In this document: positions 32,873-41,464 of the stretch, in pieces
How positions within the stretch are numbered: the stretch's first letter is position 1
How the letters are laid out: each line of letters opens with the position of its first letter
Assembly: GCF_001467615.1 (NCBI RefSeq)
Contig: NZ_LNYA01000034.1
Location: 163,085 to 227,084, forward strand
Origin: Legionella erythra
Lineage (GTDB): Bacteria > Pseudomonadota > Gammaproteobacteria > Legionellales > Legionellaceae
Reading direction: 5' to 3'
DNA: 64,000 nucleotides
The notes under the pieces: generated by a model
Told to the model about the DNA's origin: nothing
Seen by the model: only the letters and a program-made list of their open reading frames with translations
Databases searched by the model: none
Position numbers and translations under genes: made by a program

Positions 32873-34866
32873 GTGATTACCCGATTAATAACTTGTTACG
32901 AGAACCAACAGAAGCCTGGTCAGCTATCACCTGTTTGTCTTTAGCTCTACTGGCTTATAGCCAACCACATCTGTTCTTGCTTACTCAAACTATGAGCCTG
33001 TATGCAGCGATTACACTATTAATCCCTGGTGTCTATAGAGCGTGGCAAGCCATAAAAGTGAAACGTTATCATCGAAGACTTTTAGCCATGCCAACCTATG
33101 CACTACCTACCACAGAAATCCCCTTATCCACAAACTGGTTATTCCTTGGTAAAGGCTTTCGCTGGCGGCCAAGCCATACCCAAAAGTTGCATCAAATCAA
33201 ACAGGTCAAAAATGAAAAATTCATGCAACAAGGGTATTGCTATCAGCTGGCCAGACAATTTTGCCAAAACCATGAGCACATCCGATTAGCAAAATGGCTT
33301 AACAACCATTCCAAGTTAAATCCATTTAGACCCGATCCTCCTGTTGGAGGAAGCCCTTTCCTGCATGGGGTTGGAGAAGAAGATAAACCCGTTTACATTC
33401 CGCAAGATGTACGTGTAGGTCATACCTTCGTTGTAGGCACTACCAGAGTCGGCAAAACACGCTTAGCCAGTATTCTGATTAACCAAGATATCAGAAATGG
33501 CGATGGCGTCATCGTTGTAGATCCTAAAGGCGACCAGGACTTAGTTAGAGACATGTTGGCTGCCTGTGAGGTATCAGGCAGGACAGAAGATTTCAAAATC
33601 GTTCACTTGGGCTTTCCAGACCAATCGGCAAGATACAACCCACTCAAGAGCTACGACCAAGTCAGTGAAGTTGCAACCCGAATTACTGATGCAATATCCA
33701 CAGAGGGTGAAGGAAAACAGTTTGCTGCCTTTGCATGGAAGTACGTAAACATTGTGGCTATATGCCTTGAAGAAATGAAACAACCAATTACCTACCAATC
33801 CATAGCCTTCTATATCAGTCGATTAGATCAGTTATTGATGACCTATGCTGACTCCATCCTACCCAATCACTATCCCAACTATCATCAAGAGATTGAAGAT
33901 ATTATCGAGGAACACGACGGCAAAATTGGTAAAAACAATAAAACCAAATCCCCTATGGAGCGCCACCAGGCAGTCATTCAATACGTCAAAGACCATATCA
34001 ACAAAACCATTAAAAGCAACAATGCCGAAGCTCTACACGACCAAATCCTGATAGATCTTTATGACGCAGCTATTATGGATAAACACTACTATGACAAAAT
34101 CACAGCCAGTGTCGGTCCTGTGTTATCTGAAATTAATAAAAGTAATGCTTCTAAAATTCTGTCATCCAAAATTGGACCAGGAGATATTGAACTAATGGAT
34201 GTCATTAAAAATAAAAAGGTACTTTATATTGGATTGGATAGTCTTACGAATCCTAATATTGCCCAAGCAGTAGGTAAAGCATTCTTGTCAGATCTGGTTT
34301 CTACAGCTGGTAAAATTTATAAAGAACCCAATGCTCGCTATATCTTGAATCTACATTGTGACGAGTTGTCCGAAATTATTCAGGATTCATTTGTGAAGAT
34401 TCTCAATAAAGCGGGCGGTGCAGGTTTTCAGGTTACTGCTTATGCTCAAACTATTCAGGATATGGAAGTTGCACTTGGATCCAGGGCTAAGGCTGAAGTA
34501 TCTGAGGGAAATTTTAATACCTTAATAATGCTTAGGGTTAAAAATGAGGAAACTGCTAATCTGCTTGTTAAAGTACTCCCACAAGTTGGGGTTATTGGTC
34601 ATACCCAAGTTTCTATGGTTAATGATACACCTCATGGTGAAGATGGGGTTTATTTTAATACAACTAATGAGGATAGAGTACAAACTTCTTCTGTGCCTAT
34701 GATTGGAGTGGAGGATATTATTTCTTTGCCAAAGGGGCAGGCTTTTGTTTTAGTAAATGGTGGAGAACTTTATAAAGTAAGAGTTCCTTTACCTTTAAGT
34801 CACAAAGATAAGTCATCTGACATCTATTCAATGAAATTGAAAATCAATCGACTACCAGAAAATTAA
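32869..34866 (+). CDS. traD: TraD/VirD4-type coupling protein (TIGR03743)
   Basis: The 665-residue ATPase recruits the DNA-relaxase complex to the channel. Two N-terminal membrane helices (about 20-70) are followed by the Walker A (VVGTTRVGKTRLASILI) near 188 and VIVVDPKGDQDLVRDM near 215. The SXT-TraD-type middle region and a late ATPase motif LNLHCDELSEIIQDSFVKIL complete it. It closes the secretion operon. From about 34230 on, codon use turns from C-ending to T-ending and A/T-rich, which may mark recombination. Confidence 0.92.
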   Translation: MSDYPINNLLREPTEAWSAITCLSLALLAYSQPHLFLLTQTMSLYAAITLLIPGVYRAWQAIKVKRYHRRLLAMPTYALPTTEIPLSTNWLFLGKGFRWRPSHTQKLHQIKQVKNEKFMQQGYCYQLARQFCQNHEHIRLAKWLNNHSKLNPFRPDPPVGGSPFLHGVGEEDKPVYIPQDVRVGHTFVVGTTRVGKTRLASILINQDIRNGDGVIVVDPKGDQDLVRDMLAACEVSGRTEDFKIVHLGFPDQSARYNPLKSYDQVSEVATRITDAISTEGEGKQFAAFAWKYVNIVAICLEEMKQPITYQSIAFYISRLDQLLMTYADSILPNHYPNYHQEIEDIIEEHDGKIGKNNKTKSPMERHQAVIQYVKDHINKTIKSNNAEALHDQILIDLYDAAIMDKHYYDKITASVGPVLSEINKSNASKILSSKIGPGDIELMDVIKNKKVLYIGLDSLTNPNIAQAVGKAFLSDLVSTAGKIYKEPNARYILNLHCDELSEIIQDSFVKILNKAGGAGFQVTAYAQTIQDMEVALGSRAKAEVSEGNFNTLIMLRVKNEETANLLVKVLPQVGVIGHTQVSMVNDTPHGEDGVYFNTTNEDRVQTSSVPMIGVEDIISLPKGQAFVLVNGGELYKVRVPLPLSHKDKSSDIYSMKLKINRLPEN

Positions 34867-34957
34867 TCATATGCCAATGGATAGTTTCTCCAGTTTTATT
34901 TGCTCAATTTGAGATGAATGGACTCGTAATTCAAGTGATATATCCAGTCTTGTGGAT

Positions 34958-35827
34958 CTAATATTTCATTGTACTTTTTACTGGGATTCCAAACGGAGCA
35001 AAAAGTGTTTTCCCATTGATTTGTACCTGTGCAAACAGTTTAATAAATCCGGGTTTATTTGGTTCGATATGAAATTGTAATTCAGGTCCACCTCGCTCAG
35101 CGTTATTGGTTGGTTCTTTGCCCATTGGATGGACATGGGTTACTGTTTTAAAGTCCTCATTAAAGCCTACAATGTGTGCATAAGCACCCATAATTGGCTC
35201 TAACGTATGGACTGGGTTTCCCTTGGCATCAACAATATCTATTTTGCCCATAGCTGGTTGCCCCACTTGTAAGGGTGTTTTATCAAAAGTTAATTTGAAC
35301 TGATAACCATCGACAGTGCTTTCAAATAAAGGCTGGCGATCTAGATGATTTCCTAATCCCTCAATATTTTTAGGTGATGGAAAATCGACAATAATGTATT
35401 CCTGAGTTTTTGTATTCGCAGGCAATAGATCAGCCCACGCTCGATAGGAGGCATTTTTCAGGGTAGGCTGCCATTCGAATTGATAAACACCGGGTATATT
35501 TGTCTCTATTGGATGAACATGACTGTAGTCAACGAGATGGTTATCGATAATCAGCAAGTGAATTTTCTGAGTATGCGCCTCAATGAGATTGTCTAAGGTG
35601 ATTGGTTTGTTGCTTTTAGTATCGCTTAGTTTAATCAATACTAATTTTTTGTTTTCTTTATCAATGACTTTTTGAATTGATAATTGCATGGTAGGACGAG
35701 TCTCTGATTTTGAAGACTGTAACGTGACATGGGTCATTGTGTGATGGTGGGAATTCTCAGCAAAAGCAATAGGATGATATAAATTGATTGATGATAAGCT
35801 CATTAAGGTTATGGTCAATTTTTTCAT
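34958..35827 (-). CDS. exported two-domain protein with HVHP motifs, metal-island associated
   Basis: The 289-residue protein has a signal peptide ending at IAFA, a His-rich start to the mature chain (ENSHHHTMTHVT), and two beta-sandwich-like halves. Each half carries a HVHP motif (YSHVHPIET and TVTHVHPMGKEP), with IMGAYAHIVGFNEDF in the second half. The pattern recalls YtkA/FixH-like periplasmic domains. Repeated His motifs suggest copper or other metal binding. It is divergent from a small lipoprotein gene and from the P-type ATPase that follows; the 205-base gap between holds the shared promoters. Confidence 0.75.
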   Translation of the reverse strand: MKKLTITLMSLSSINLYHPIAFAENSHHHTMTHVTLQSSKSETRPTMQLSIQKVIDKENKKLVLIKLSDTKSNKPITLDNLIEAHTQKIHLLIIDNHLVDYSHVHPIETNIPGVYQFEWQPTLKNASYRAWADLLPANTKTQEYIIVDFPSPKNIEGLGNHLDRQPLFESTVDGYQFKLTFDKTPLQVGQPAMGKIDIVDAKGNPVHTLEPIMGAYAHIVGFNEDFKTVTHVHPMGKEPTNNAERGGPELQFHIEPNKPGFIKLFAQVQINGKTLFAPFGIPVKSTMKY

Positions 35828-36032
35828 AAAACTTGGGTCTCCAAAACAATCAAGGATGTATTAATATCATTGTTTATAATGATTTTGTTTGTTGTTGATT
35901 CAAATCAGTAAGTACAATGATATCATGGTTTGATTCATAGGCTATCAACAGCCCCCATCTGCTTTGATTTATTGTGTGAAACCGTCTATATTGTAGTCAT
36001 ATTTCCTTTTAAAATCATGGATAAAGACCATC

Positions 36033-36179
36033 ATGAAGCAATGCCATTGGATAATTTTAGCTTGTTGTTTAGCACTTGCTGCTTGCATGAATAATAGTAC
36101 CTCTACTAAAAACACAGAGAGTTTAGATAGTCATGTGGCTCAAGGCCATGTTGGGCATGGTGGCGGTGGTGGCCGCTAA
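36033..36179 (+). CDS. small Gly/His-rich lipoprotein (48 aa)
   Basis: The 48-codon frame from ATG 36033 has a lipoprotein signal with the consensus lipobox LAAC at residue 18, a Ser/Thr/Asn linker (MNNSTSTKNTESLDS), and a tail HVAQGHVGHGGGGGR. Near the ATG a weak GACCATC occupies the ribosome site. It precedes the Ca-ATPase-like pump by 127 bases. It belongs to the same small-lipoprotein set as those at 6195, 48415 and 60547. Confidence 0.75.
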   Translation: MKQCHWIILACCLALAACMNNSTSTKNTESLDSHVAQGHVGHGGGGGR

Positions 36180-36306
36180 CCTATAGCCTTTGGATTGTAA
36201 TACAACGGAAAGCCATCAGTGATGCTGTAATTAATATGAGGTTACTTTAGGAAGAATTAAGGTCATTTGAAAATACTGGCTGAGCCGATTCATAGGATGA
36301 ATTACA

Positions 36307-38997
36307 ATGGCAGAACAATGGCATGAAAAAACGATTCAGGATATCGCATCCCAGTGTAAAATTGACCTGACTTTAGGTTTAAGCGAAGCAGATGCCGCAC
36401 AACGTTTAGAAGAAACAGGGCAAAATCTGCTGAGTCAAAAGAAAAAAACATCAGCACTCATTATCTTCTTTCAGCAATTCAGTAGTGTGGTCACTTGGGT
36501 GCTTTTGGGTGCGGTCATTGTTTCTTTTTTACTTGGTGAAAAAGCCGATGCCATTGCTATTTTGGCCATTGTTATTTTAAATGCCATTATTGGTTTCGCT
36601 CTAGAATACCGAGCTGATCGCGCTATGGCAGCGCTCCAGAAAATGGCTGCACCAAAAGCGACTGTTTTGCGCGATGGCCATGCCAAAATGATTGCTGCCT
36701 CTGATATCGTCCCAGGAGATGTTATCCTTTTTGAAAGTGGTGATTTAATCGCCGCCGATGCCCGTCTTTTTGAGTTGTCAGCACTCAAGGTCAATGAAGC
36801 ACCGCTCACGGGTGAATCCATGCCAGTAGGTAAAACCCTGGACCTTTGCATTTCAGAAACCCCATTAGCCGACCGTAAAAACATGGTGTTTATGGGAACC
36901 TCGATTGCTGATGGTACGGGACGTGCACTGGTTGTCGCGACTGGGATGCAAACCGAAATGGGTCATATCGCCAAAATGCTTAGTGAAGCCTCTCGTGATG
37001 AAACACCTTTACAGAAAAAACTCAATCAAGTGGGTTCTCGGTTATTATGGCTTTGCTTTTTCATTGTCATTGCCATTTTTGGCTTAGGTTTACTTCGCAA
37101 CATTCCTATTTTTAAATTATTCATGAGCTCCGTGAGTCTTGCGGTTGCGGCAATTCCTGAAGGCTTGCCTGCTGTTGTCACGGTGGCTCTAGCGCTTGGT
37201 GTGCAGCGCATGGTAAGACGTTCCGTGCTGGTGAGGCGATTATCGGCAGTTGAAACCTTAGGCAGTTTACAAGTGATTTGCACCGATAAAACAGGAACGT
37301 TGACGGTGGGTGAAATGACGGCACGTAAGCTTGTGACAGCCGGTGATGTTTATAGCATTCGTGGAGAGGGTTATAACCTCACAGGAGGATTCTCACTGCA
37401 AGGTCAAGAGATTAAAGTGTCCGAAGACACCTTGTTGCAGACCACACTAAGCGCCATGGTGGCCTGTAATAACGCTGAGTTTAGTAGCCAAAATGGGCAA
37501 ATGACCACAGTAGGGGATCCCACTGAGGTGGCACTTTTGGTCGCTTCCGCCAAAGGAGGGGTTTGGCGGGGTGAGCTGCAAACCTTTTTACCTCGCATTA
37601 AGGAGTTGCCCTTTAGCTCCGAACGCAAACGCATGACGGTGATATGCCAAGAAGAAAAGGAGTTCATCGCTTTTGTTAAAGGCGCACCGGAAATTATTTT
37701 GGAGCGATGCACTCATATTTTGACCCAAACTGGGGTTAAAAAATTAACGCCAAATGACAAAGCGCGCATGCAACAATCGTGTGAATTGATGGCCAGTGAA
37801 GCATTGCGTCTGTTAGCTTTTGCCCAGAGGCCATTAGACGCCGCCGAGTTAGAAAAAGAAGACAATGAGATTGAAAGTAACTTAATTTTCCTAGGTCTCA
37901 TTGGTCTTCAGGACCCACCTCATGCCAGTAGCAAGGAATCCGTCAGTCGCTGTAAAATGGCGGGTATCAAACCGGTGATGATTACAGGAGACCATCCTGA
38001 TACAGCCAGAGCCATTGCCCAAGAACTCGGTATTTTGGGAACAGGAGACCGACTGCTCACGGGTAATGAGCTTGAAAACCTGTCCGAGGAAGAACTTAGC
38101 CACTGTGTTAAAGACATTGCAGTCTATGCCCGAGTGACAGCAGAGCATAAATTAAAAATCGTACGCGCCTGGAAAAAACAAAACAAGGTGGTTGCGATGA
38201 CGGGTGATGGGGTCAATGATGCGCCTGCCTTAAAAGAAGCGTCTGTGGGAATTGCCATGGGGAAAACAGGAACGGCAGTGACCAAGGAAGCTTCTGACAT
38301 CATTGTTATGGATAATAACTTCACCTCGATTGTGGCCGGTATTGAAGAGGGACGCACGATTTATGACAACATTGCTAAAACACTCGCTTATTTGTTAGCA
38401 GGCAACAGCGGGGAGTTGCTGGTTGTGTTTGTGGCCCTTTTAATCGGTTGGCCGCTGCCTTTATTGCCCATCCAATTGTTATGGATTAACCTAATCACGG
38501 ATGGCTTGCCGGCTATTGCCTTAGCTACCGATATGTCCGAGCCAGGGATTTTGAATCGCCCACCCCGAGCCACGCAAAAAACCATGATGGATAGGGTATT
38601 TTTCAAACGGGTGACCTTTATTGGCTGCTTAACGGCTTTGGTAACCCTGGGTGTGTTTGCTTATGAATATTTAATGGATGGGGATTTAATCCAGGCTCAG
38701 GATGCCGCATTTTCTGTGTTAGTGACGGCAGAGCTTTTGCGGGCTTTTGGTGCTCGCAGTGACACTAAGACCATCTGGCAAGTGGGGTTTTTCTCTAATT
38801 TGCGACTTCTTTTTATTGTGAGCATCAGTTTTTCATTGCAGGTATTGATTCATCACATTCCCTTATTGCGTGAATTATTTGGCATTGAGCCGGTGTCATT
38901 CAACCAGTGTCTTTCTTGGATACTGTTAGGCATGCTGCCTTTGCTGGTTATAGAAGGCCGGAAATGGTTAAGGAAGGCACCTAATGAAGCGTTTTAG
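36307..38997 (+). CDS. P2-type cation ATPase (Ca2+-ATPase-like)
   Basis: The 896-residue pump uses ATP to move a cation, Ca2+ or Mn2+ in most relatives. It has a cation-ATPase N-terminal domain, NEAPLTGES, the ion-site motif IPEGLPAVV (near 281-288), the phosphorylation site CTDKTGTLT (near 326), PVMITGDHPDTA and [12 protein letters not shown] (near 631), and six C-terminal helices. PEGLP separates it from the CPC-type metal pumps elsewhere here. Its end overlaps the next gene by 14 bases, so it is the first gene of the Cus-like operon. Confidence 0.93.
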   Translation: MAEQWHEKTIQDIASQCKIDLTLGLSEADAAQRLEETGQNLLSQKKKTSALIIFFQQFSSVVTWVLLGAVIVSFLLGEKADAIAILAIVILNAIIGFALEYRADRAMAALQKMAAPKATVLRDGHAKMIAASDIVPGDVILFESGDLIAADARLFELSALKVNEAPLTGESMPVGKTLDLCISETPLADRKNMVFMGTSIADGTGRALVVATGMQTEMGHIAKMLSEASRDETPLQKKLNQVGSRLLWLCFFIVIAIFGLGLLRNIPIFKLFMSSVSLAVAAIPEGLPAVVTVALALGVQRMVRRSVLVRRLSAVETLGSLQVICTDKTGTLTVGEMTARKLVTAGDVYSIRGEGYNLTGGFSLQGQEIKVSEDTLLQTTLSAMVACNNAEFSSQNGQMTTVGDPTEVALLVASAKGGVWRGELQTFLPRIKELPFSSERKRMTVICQEEKEFIAFVKGAPEIILERCTHILTQTGVKKLTPNDKARMQQSCELMASEALRLLAFAQRPLDAAELEKEDNEIESNLIFLGLIGLQDPPHASSKESVSRCKMAGIKPVMITGDHPDTARAIAQELGILGTGDRLLTGNELENLSEEELSHCVKDIAVYARVTAEHKLKIVRAWKKQNKVVAMTGDGVNDAPALKEASVGIAMGKTGTAVTKEASDIIVMDNNFTSIVAGIEEGRTIYDNIAKTLAYLLAGNSGELLVVFVALLIGWPLPLLPIQLLWINLITDGLPAIALATDMSEPGILNRPPRATQKTMMDRVFFKRVTFIGCLTALVTLGVFAYEYLMDGDLIQAQDAAFSVLVTAELLRAFGARSDTKTIWQVGFFSNLRLLFIVSISFSLQVLIHHIPLLRELFGIEPVSFNQCLSWILLGMLPLLVIEGRKWLRKAPNEAF

Positions 38998-40240
38998 TAT
39001 TAAAAAAATTACGTGGGCTGTTGTTTTAAGCGCCTGTTTTAGTGGGCCATTGACTTATGCCAAGCCCACACCCGGTTTGTTGCAGTTAATTCAGGAAGCA
39101 AAGCAAAACAATCCCCAAATTCGGGCGGTACGCGACCGTCTGTTTGCTGCAATTCACGTGATTCCGCAAGCGAAAGCGCTTCCTGACCCGAAATTGAACG
39201 CGGGGTATATCAATATGGCCGAGAATATCCCCATGGATGTAGACCCAAGACGTGAACAAATGTTGGGTGGGAGCCAAGAAATTCCTTTTCCTGGCAAACT
39301 CATTGTTCGCGGAAGGATAGCCACACTTGAAGCCAAACGCACGCAAGCGGAGTATCAAGCCACCTGTTTTGCCGTGATTGCGGAACTAAAACGACTCTAT
39401 TATGACCTTTACTTTGTCAATAAATCCATCGAGATTGTGCAAAGAAATCAAGAGCTTCTCCATGAAATGGAACAAAGTGCCGAAGCGACGTACAGTGTAG
39501 GGAAAACGCCCCAACAAGACATTTATCGCGCCCAAACCGAGATTTCTCGTCTAGAGATGCGTTTAGTCATCTTAAAGCAACAACGCCAATCCCTGCAAGC
39601 CGATATCAACCGTCTTTTGAATCGTTCCTTAGAAATGGTAGTCAGTACTCCAACAACACTCCCTATCACACCAATGGGCCATAATTTGGAGTATTTTTAT
39701 TCGCTCGTTAAACAGCGGGCGCCTCAATTAATCATGCAGCAGCGTAACGTGCAAAAAGGACGACAAGCCATCAAGTTAAGTAAAATGGATTATTTCCCGG
39801 ATGTTGAAATCGAGGGGGGACGGCTTCATGATACGGGAATGCATACCAAAGGCTATCAAGTGTTGTTAAAAGCAACCGTTCCCCTTTATTTCATGCAAAA
39901 ACAAAATAATGCCGTACGGGAATCACTTGCCCGTTACAACGCAGATATGGAAGACTTGCAGACGACTTATCGCACACTTTCTTTTCAAGTAAAAAATGCC
40001 TATTTGTTGGCAGAGCGCTCGGCAAAGCTCATTCATCTAATTCAACATACCATCATTCCACAAGCGACGCTGACGTTTACCTCTTCACAAGCCAATTATG
40101 GGGTTGGTAAAGTCGATTTTTTAACGATGCTGAATAATTTATTGACACTGCAAGAAAACGAATTGGAATGGCATGGTGAACTCGCTGAGCATGAAAAAGC
40201 CATTGCGCAAATCGAAGAAACCACAGGGACGTACCTATGA
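38984..40240 (+). CDS. outer-membrane efflux channel (CusC-like, TolC family)
   Basis: The 418-residue protein has a signal peptide ending at TYA, then OEP-type coiled helices (GLLQLIQEAKQNNPQIRAVR, AEATYSVGKTPQQDIYRAQT) and a second repeat ending in ANYGVGKVDFLTMLNNLL. Such proteins form the trimeric outer channel of tripartite pumps. It overlaps the P-ATPase upstream and shares an ATGA with the adaptor downstream. Confidence 0.9.
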   Translation: MKRFSIKKITWAVVLSACFSGPLTYAKPTPGLLQLIQEAKQNNPQIRAVRDRLFAAIHVIPQAKALPDPKLNAGYINMAENIPMDVDPRREQMLGGSQEIPFPGKLIVRGRIATLEAKRTQAEYQATCFAVIAELKRLYYDLYFVNKSIEIVQRNQELLHEMEQSAEATYSVGKTPQQDIYRAQTEISRLEMRLVILKQQRQSLQADINRLLNRSLEMVVSTPTTLPITPMGHNLEYFYSLVKQRAPQLIMQQRNVQKGRQAIKLSKMDYFPDVEIEGGRLHDTGMHTKGYQVLLKATVPLYFMQKQNNAVRESLARYNADMEDLQTTYRTLSFQVKNAYLLAERSAKLIHLIQHTIIPQATLTFTSSQANYGVGKVDFLTMLNNLLTLQENELEWHGELAEHEKAIAQIEETTGTYL

Positions 40241-41370
40241 ATCATAAGGTGATGAGAAAGAGTGTATTCGTTTTGAGTTTACTGGCTTTGTTGCAGTTAA
40301 CCCAGGCACAAAATGCAACGGATACACATAGCAAGATGGACATGAAACAATCCACACAAAAAAATGAGATTGTGATTGATCCAGTTCGCTTACAAGCCAT
40401 TGGCATTACCTCAGAGCCGGTATGTCGTAAACTGATTGAAAAAACAATCCGTACGGTGGGTCGTGTTGAAGCCGATGAGCGGCGCATTGCCCACATTCAT
40501 GTGCGTTTTGATGGCTGGATAGAACAATTATTCATCAATTACACTGGCGAAAAAGTACAAAAAGGACAAGCCCTTTTTACAGTGTATAGCCCGGAGTTGG
40601 TGGCCACCCAGCAAGAATACTTACTTGCCTTGAACGCCCAAAAAATCTTAAGCAAAAATACCACTTCCAGTGCTACCCGTGGTGTCCAAGGGGCCTTTCA
40701 AGCGGCTCATCAACGGTTGCTGCTGTGGGGGATTTCTGAAAAAGAAATAGAGCAATTAAAGCGCACCGGCAAAATTACTCGAACGATGACCATTGACTCA
40801 CCCATCCAAGGTACGGTTCTTAAAAAAATGGCGCTTATCGGTATGCGTATTGAGCCGGGGGATGAACTGTACACCATTGCTGATTTATCTCGATTATGGG
40901 TTTTAGGGGATATTTATGAATATGAGTTGCCCTATATTAAACTTGGACAAACTGCCGACCTGACCCTCACCTATTTGCCCAATGAGTTATTTAAAGCCAA
41001 GCTTGATTTTATTTATCCGACCATTGATATGAAAACGCGAACAGCCAAGGTGCGTTTCGAAGTAGACAATCAAAAAGAACAATTAAAGCCTGGTATGTAT
41101 GTTAATCTGGAACTCAAAGTTCCTTTGGGTGAACGTCTTGTAGTACCTAAAAATGCGGTTTTGCTCACGGGTGAGCGAGCGGTGGTCTTTATTTATCATG
41201 GCAATGGTAAAATTGAATGGCGAGACGTAACTGTTGGAGTGAGAGCCGGTGATTTGCTTGAGATAGTAAAAGGGGTTAAGGAGGGAGATAAGATTATTAC
41301 CTCTGCCAATTTCCTCATTGATTCGGAGAGCCAGTTGAAAGCAGCCATGGGAGGCATGCAGCATAAATAA
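40237..41370 (+). CDS. periplasmic adaptor (CusB-like membrane fusion protein)
   Basis: The 377-residue protein has a signal peptide ending near TQAQ, a Met/His-containing linker (DTHSKMDMKQS), and the CusB-like IVIDPVRLQAIGITSEPV entry. Barrel-sandwich segments (WIEQLFINYTGEKVQKGQAL, SPIQGTVLKKMALIGMRI) and the RLWVLGDIYEYELP strand follow. Met residues in the early linker fit copper or silver transfer. It is the second of three overlapping Cus-like genes. Confidence 0.9.
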   Translation: MNHKVMRKSVFVLSLLALLQLTQAQNATDTHSKMDMKQSTQKNEIVIDPVRLQAIGITSEPVCRKLIEKTIRTVGRVEADERRIAHIHVRFDGWIEQLFINYTGEKVQKGQALFTVYSPELVATQQEYLLALNAQKILSKNTTSSATRGVQGAFQAAHQRLLLWGISEKEIEQLKRTGKITRTMTIDSPIQGTVLKKMALIGMRIEPGDELYTIADLSRLWVLGDIYEYELPYIKLGQTADLTLTYLPNELFKAKLDFIYPTIDMKTRTAKVRFEVDNQKEQLKPGMYVNLELKVPLGERLVVPKNAVLLTGERAVVFIYHGNGKIEWRDVTVGVRAGDLLEIVKGVKEGDKIITSANFLIDSESQLKAAMGGMQHK

Positions 41371-41464
41371 TAAGAGATGAATTGCTTATGAGTGTTATCT
41401 CGTAAGGCTCTTCCTTTCAAGAACAGGAATGATGTATGGGGTTCCTATGAAATAAAGGGATTTT

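Noticed and set aside
35917-35926. Palindrome ATGATATCAT in the gap before the lipoprotein at 36033
   Set aside because: Ten-base AT-rich palindromes are common here by chance. There is no adjacent promoter pattern or local regulator to support an operator.
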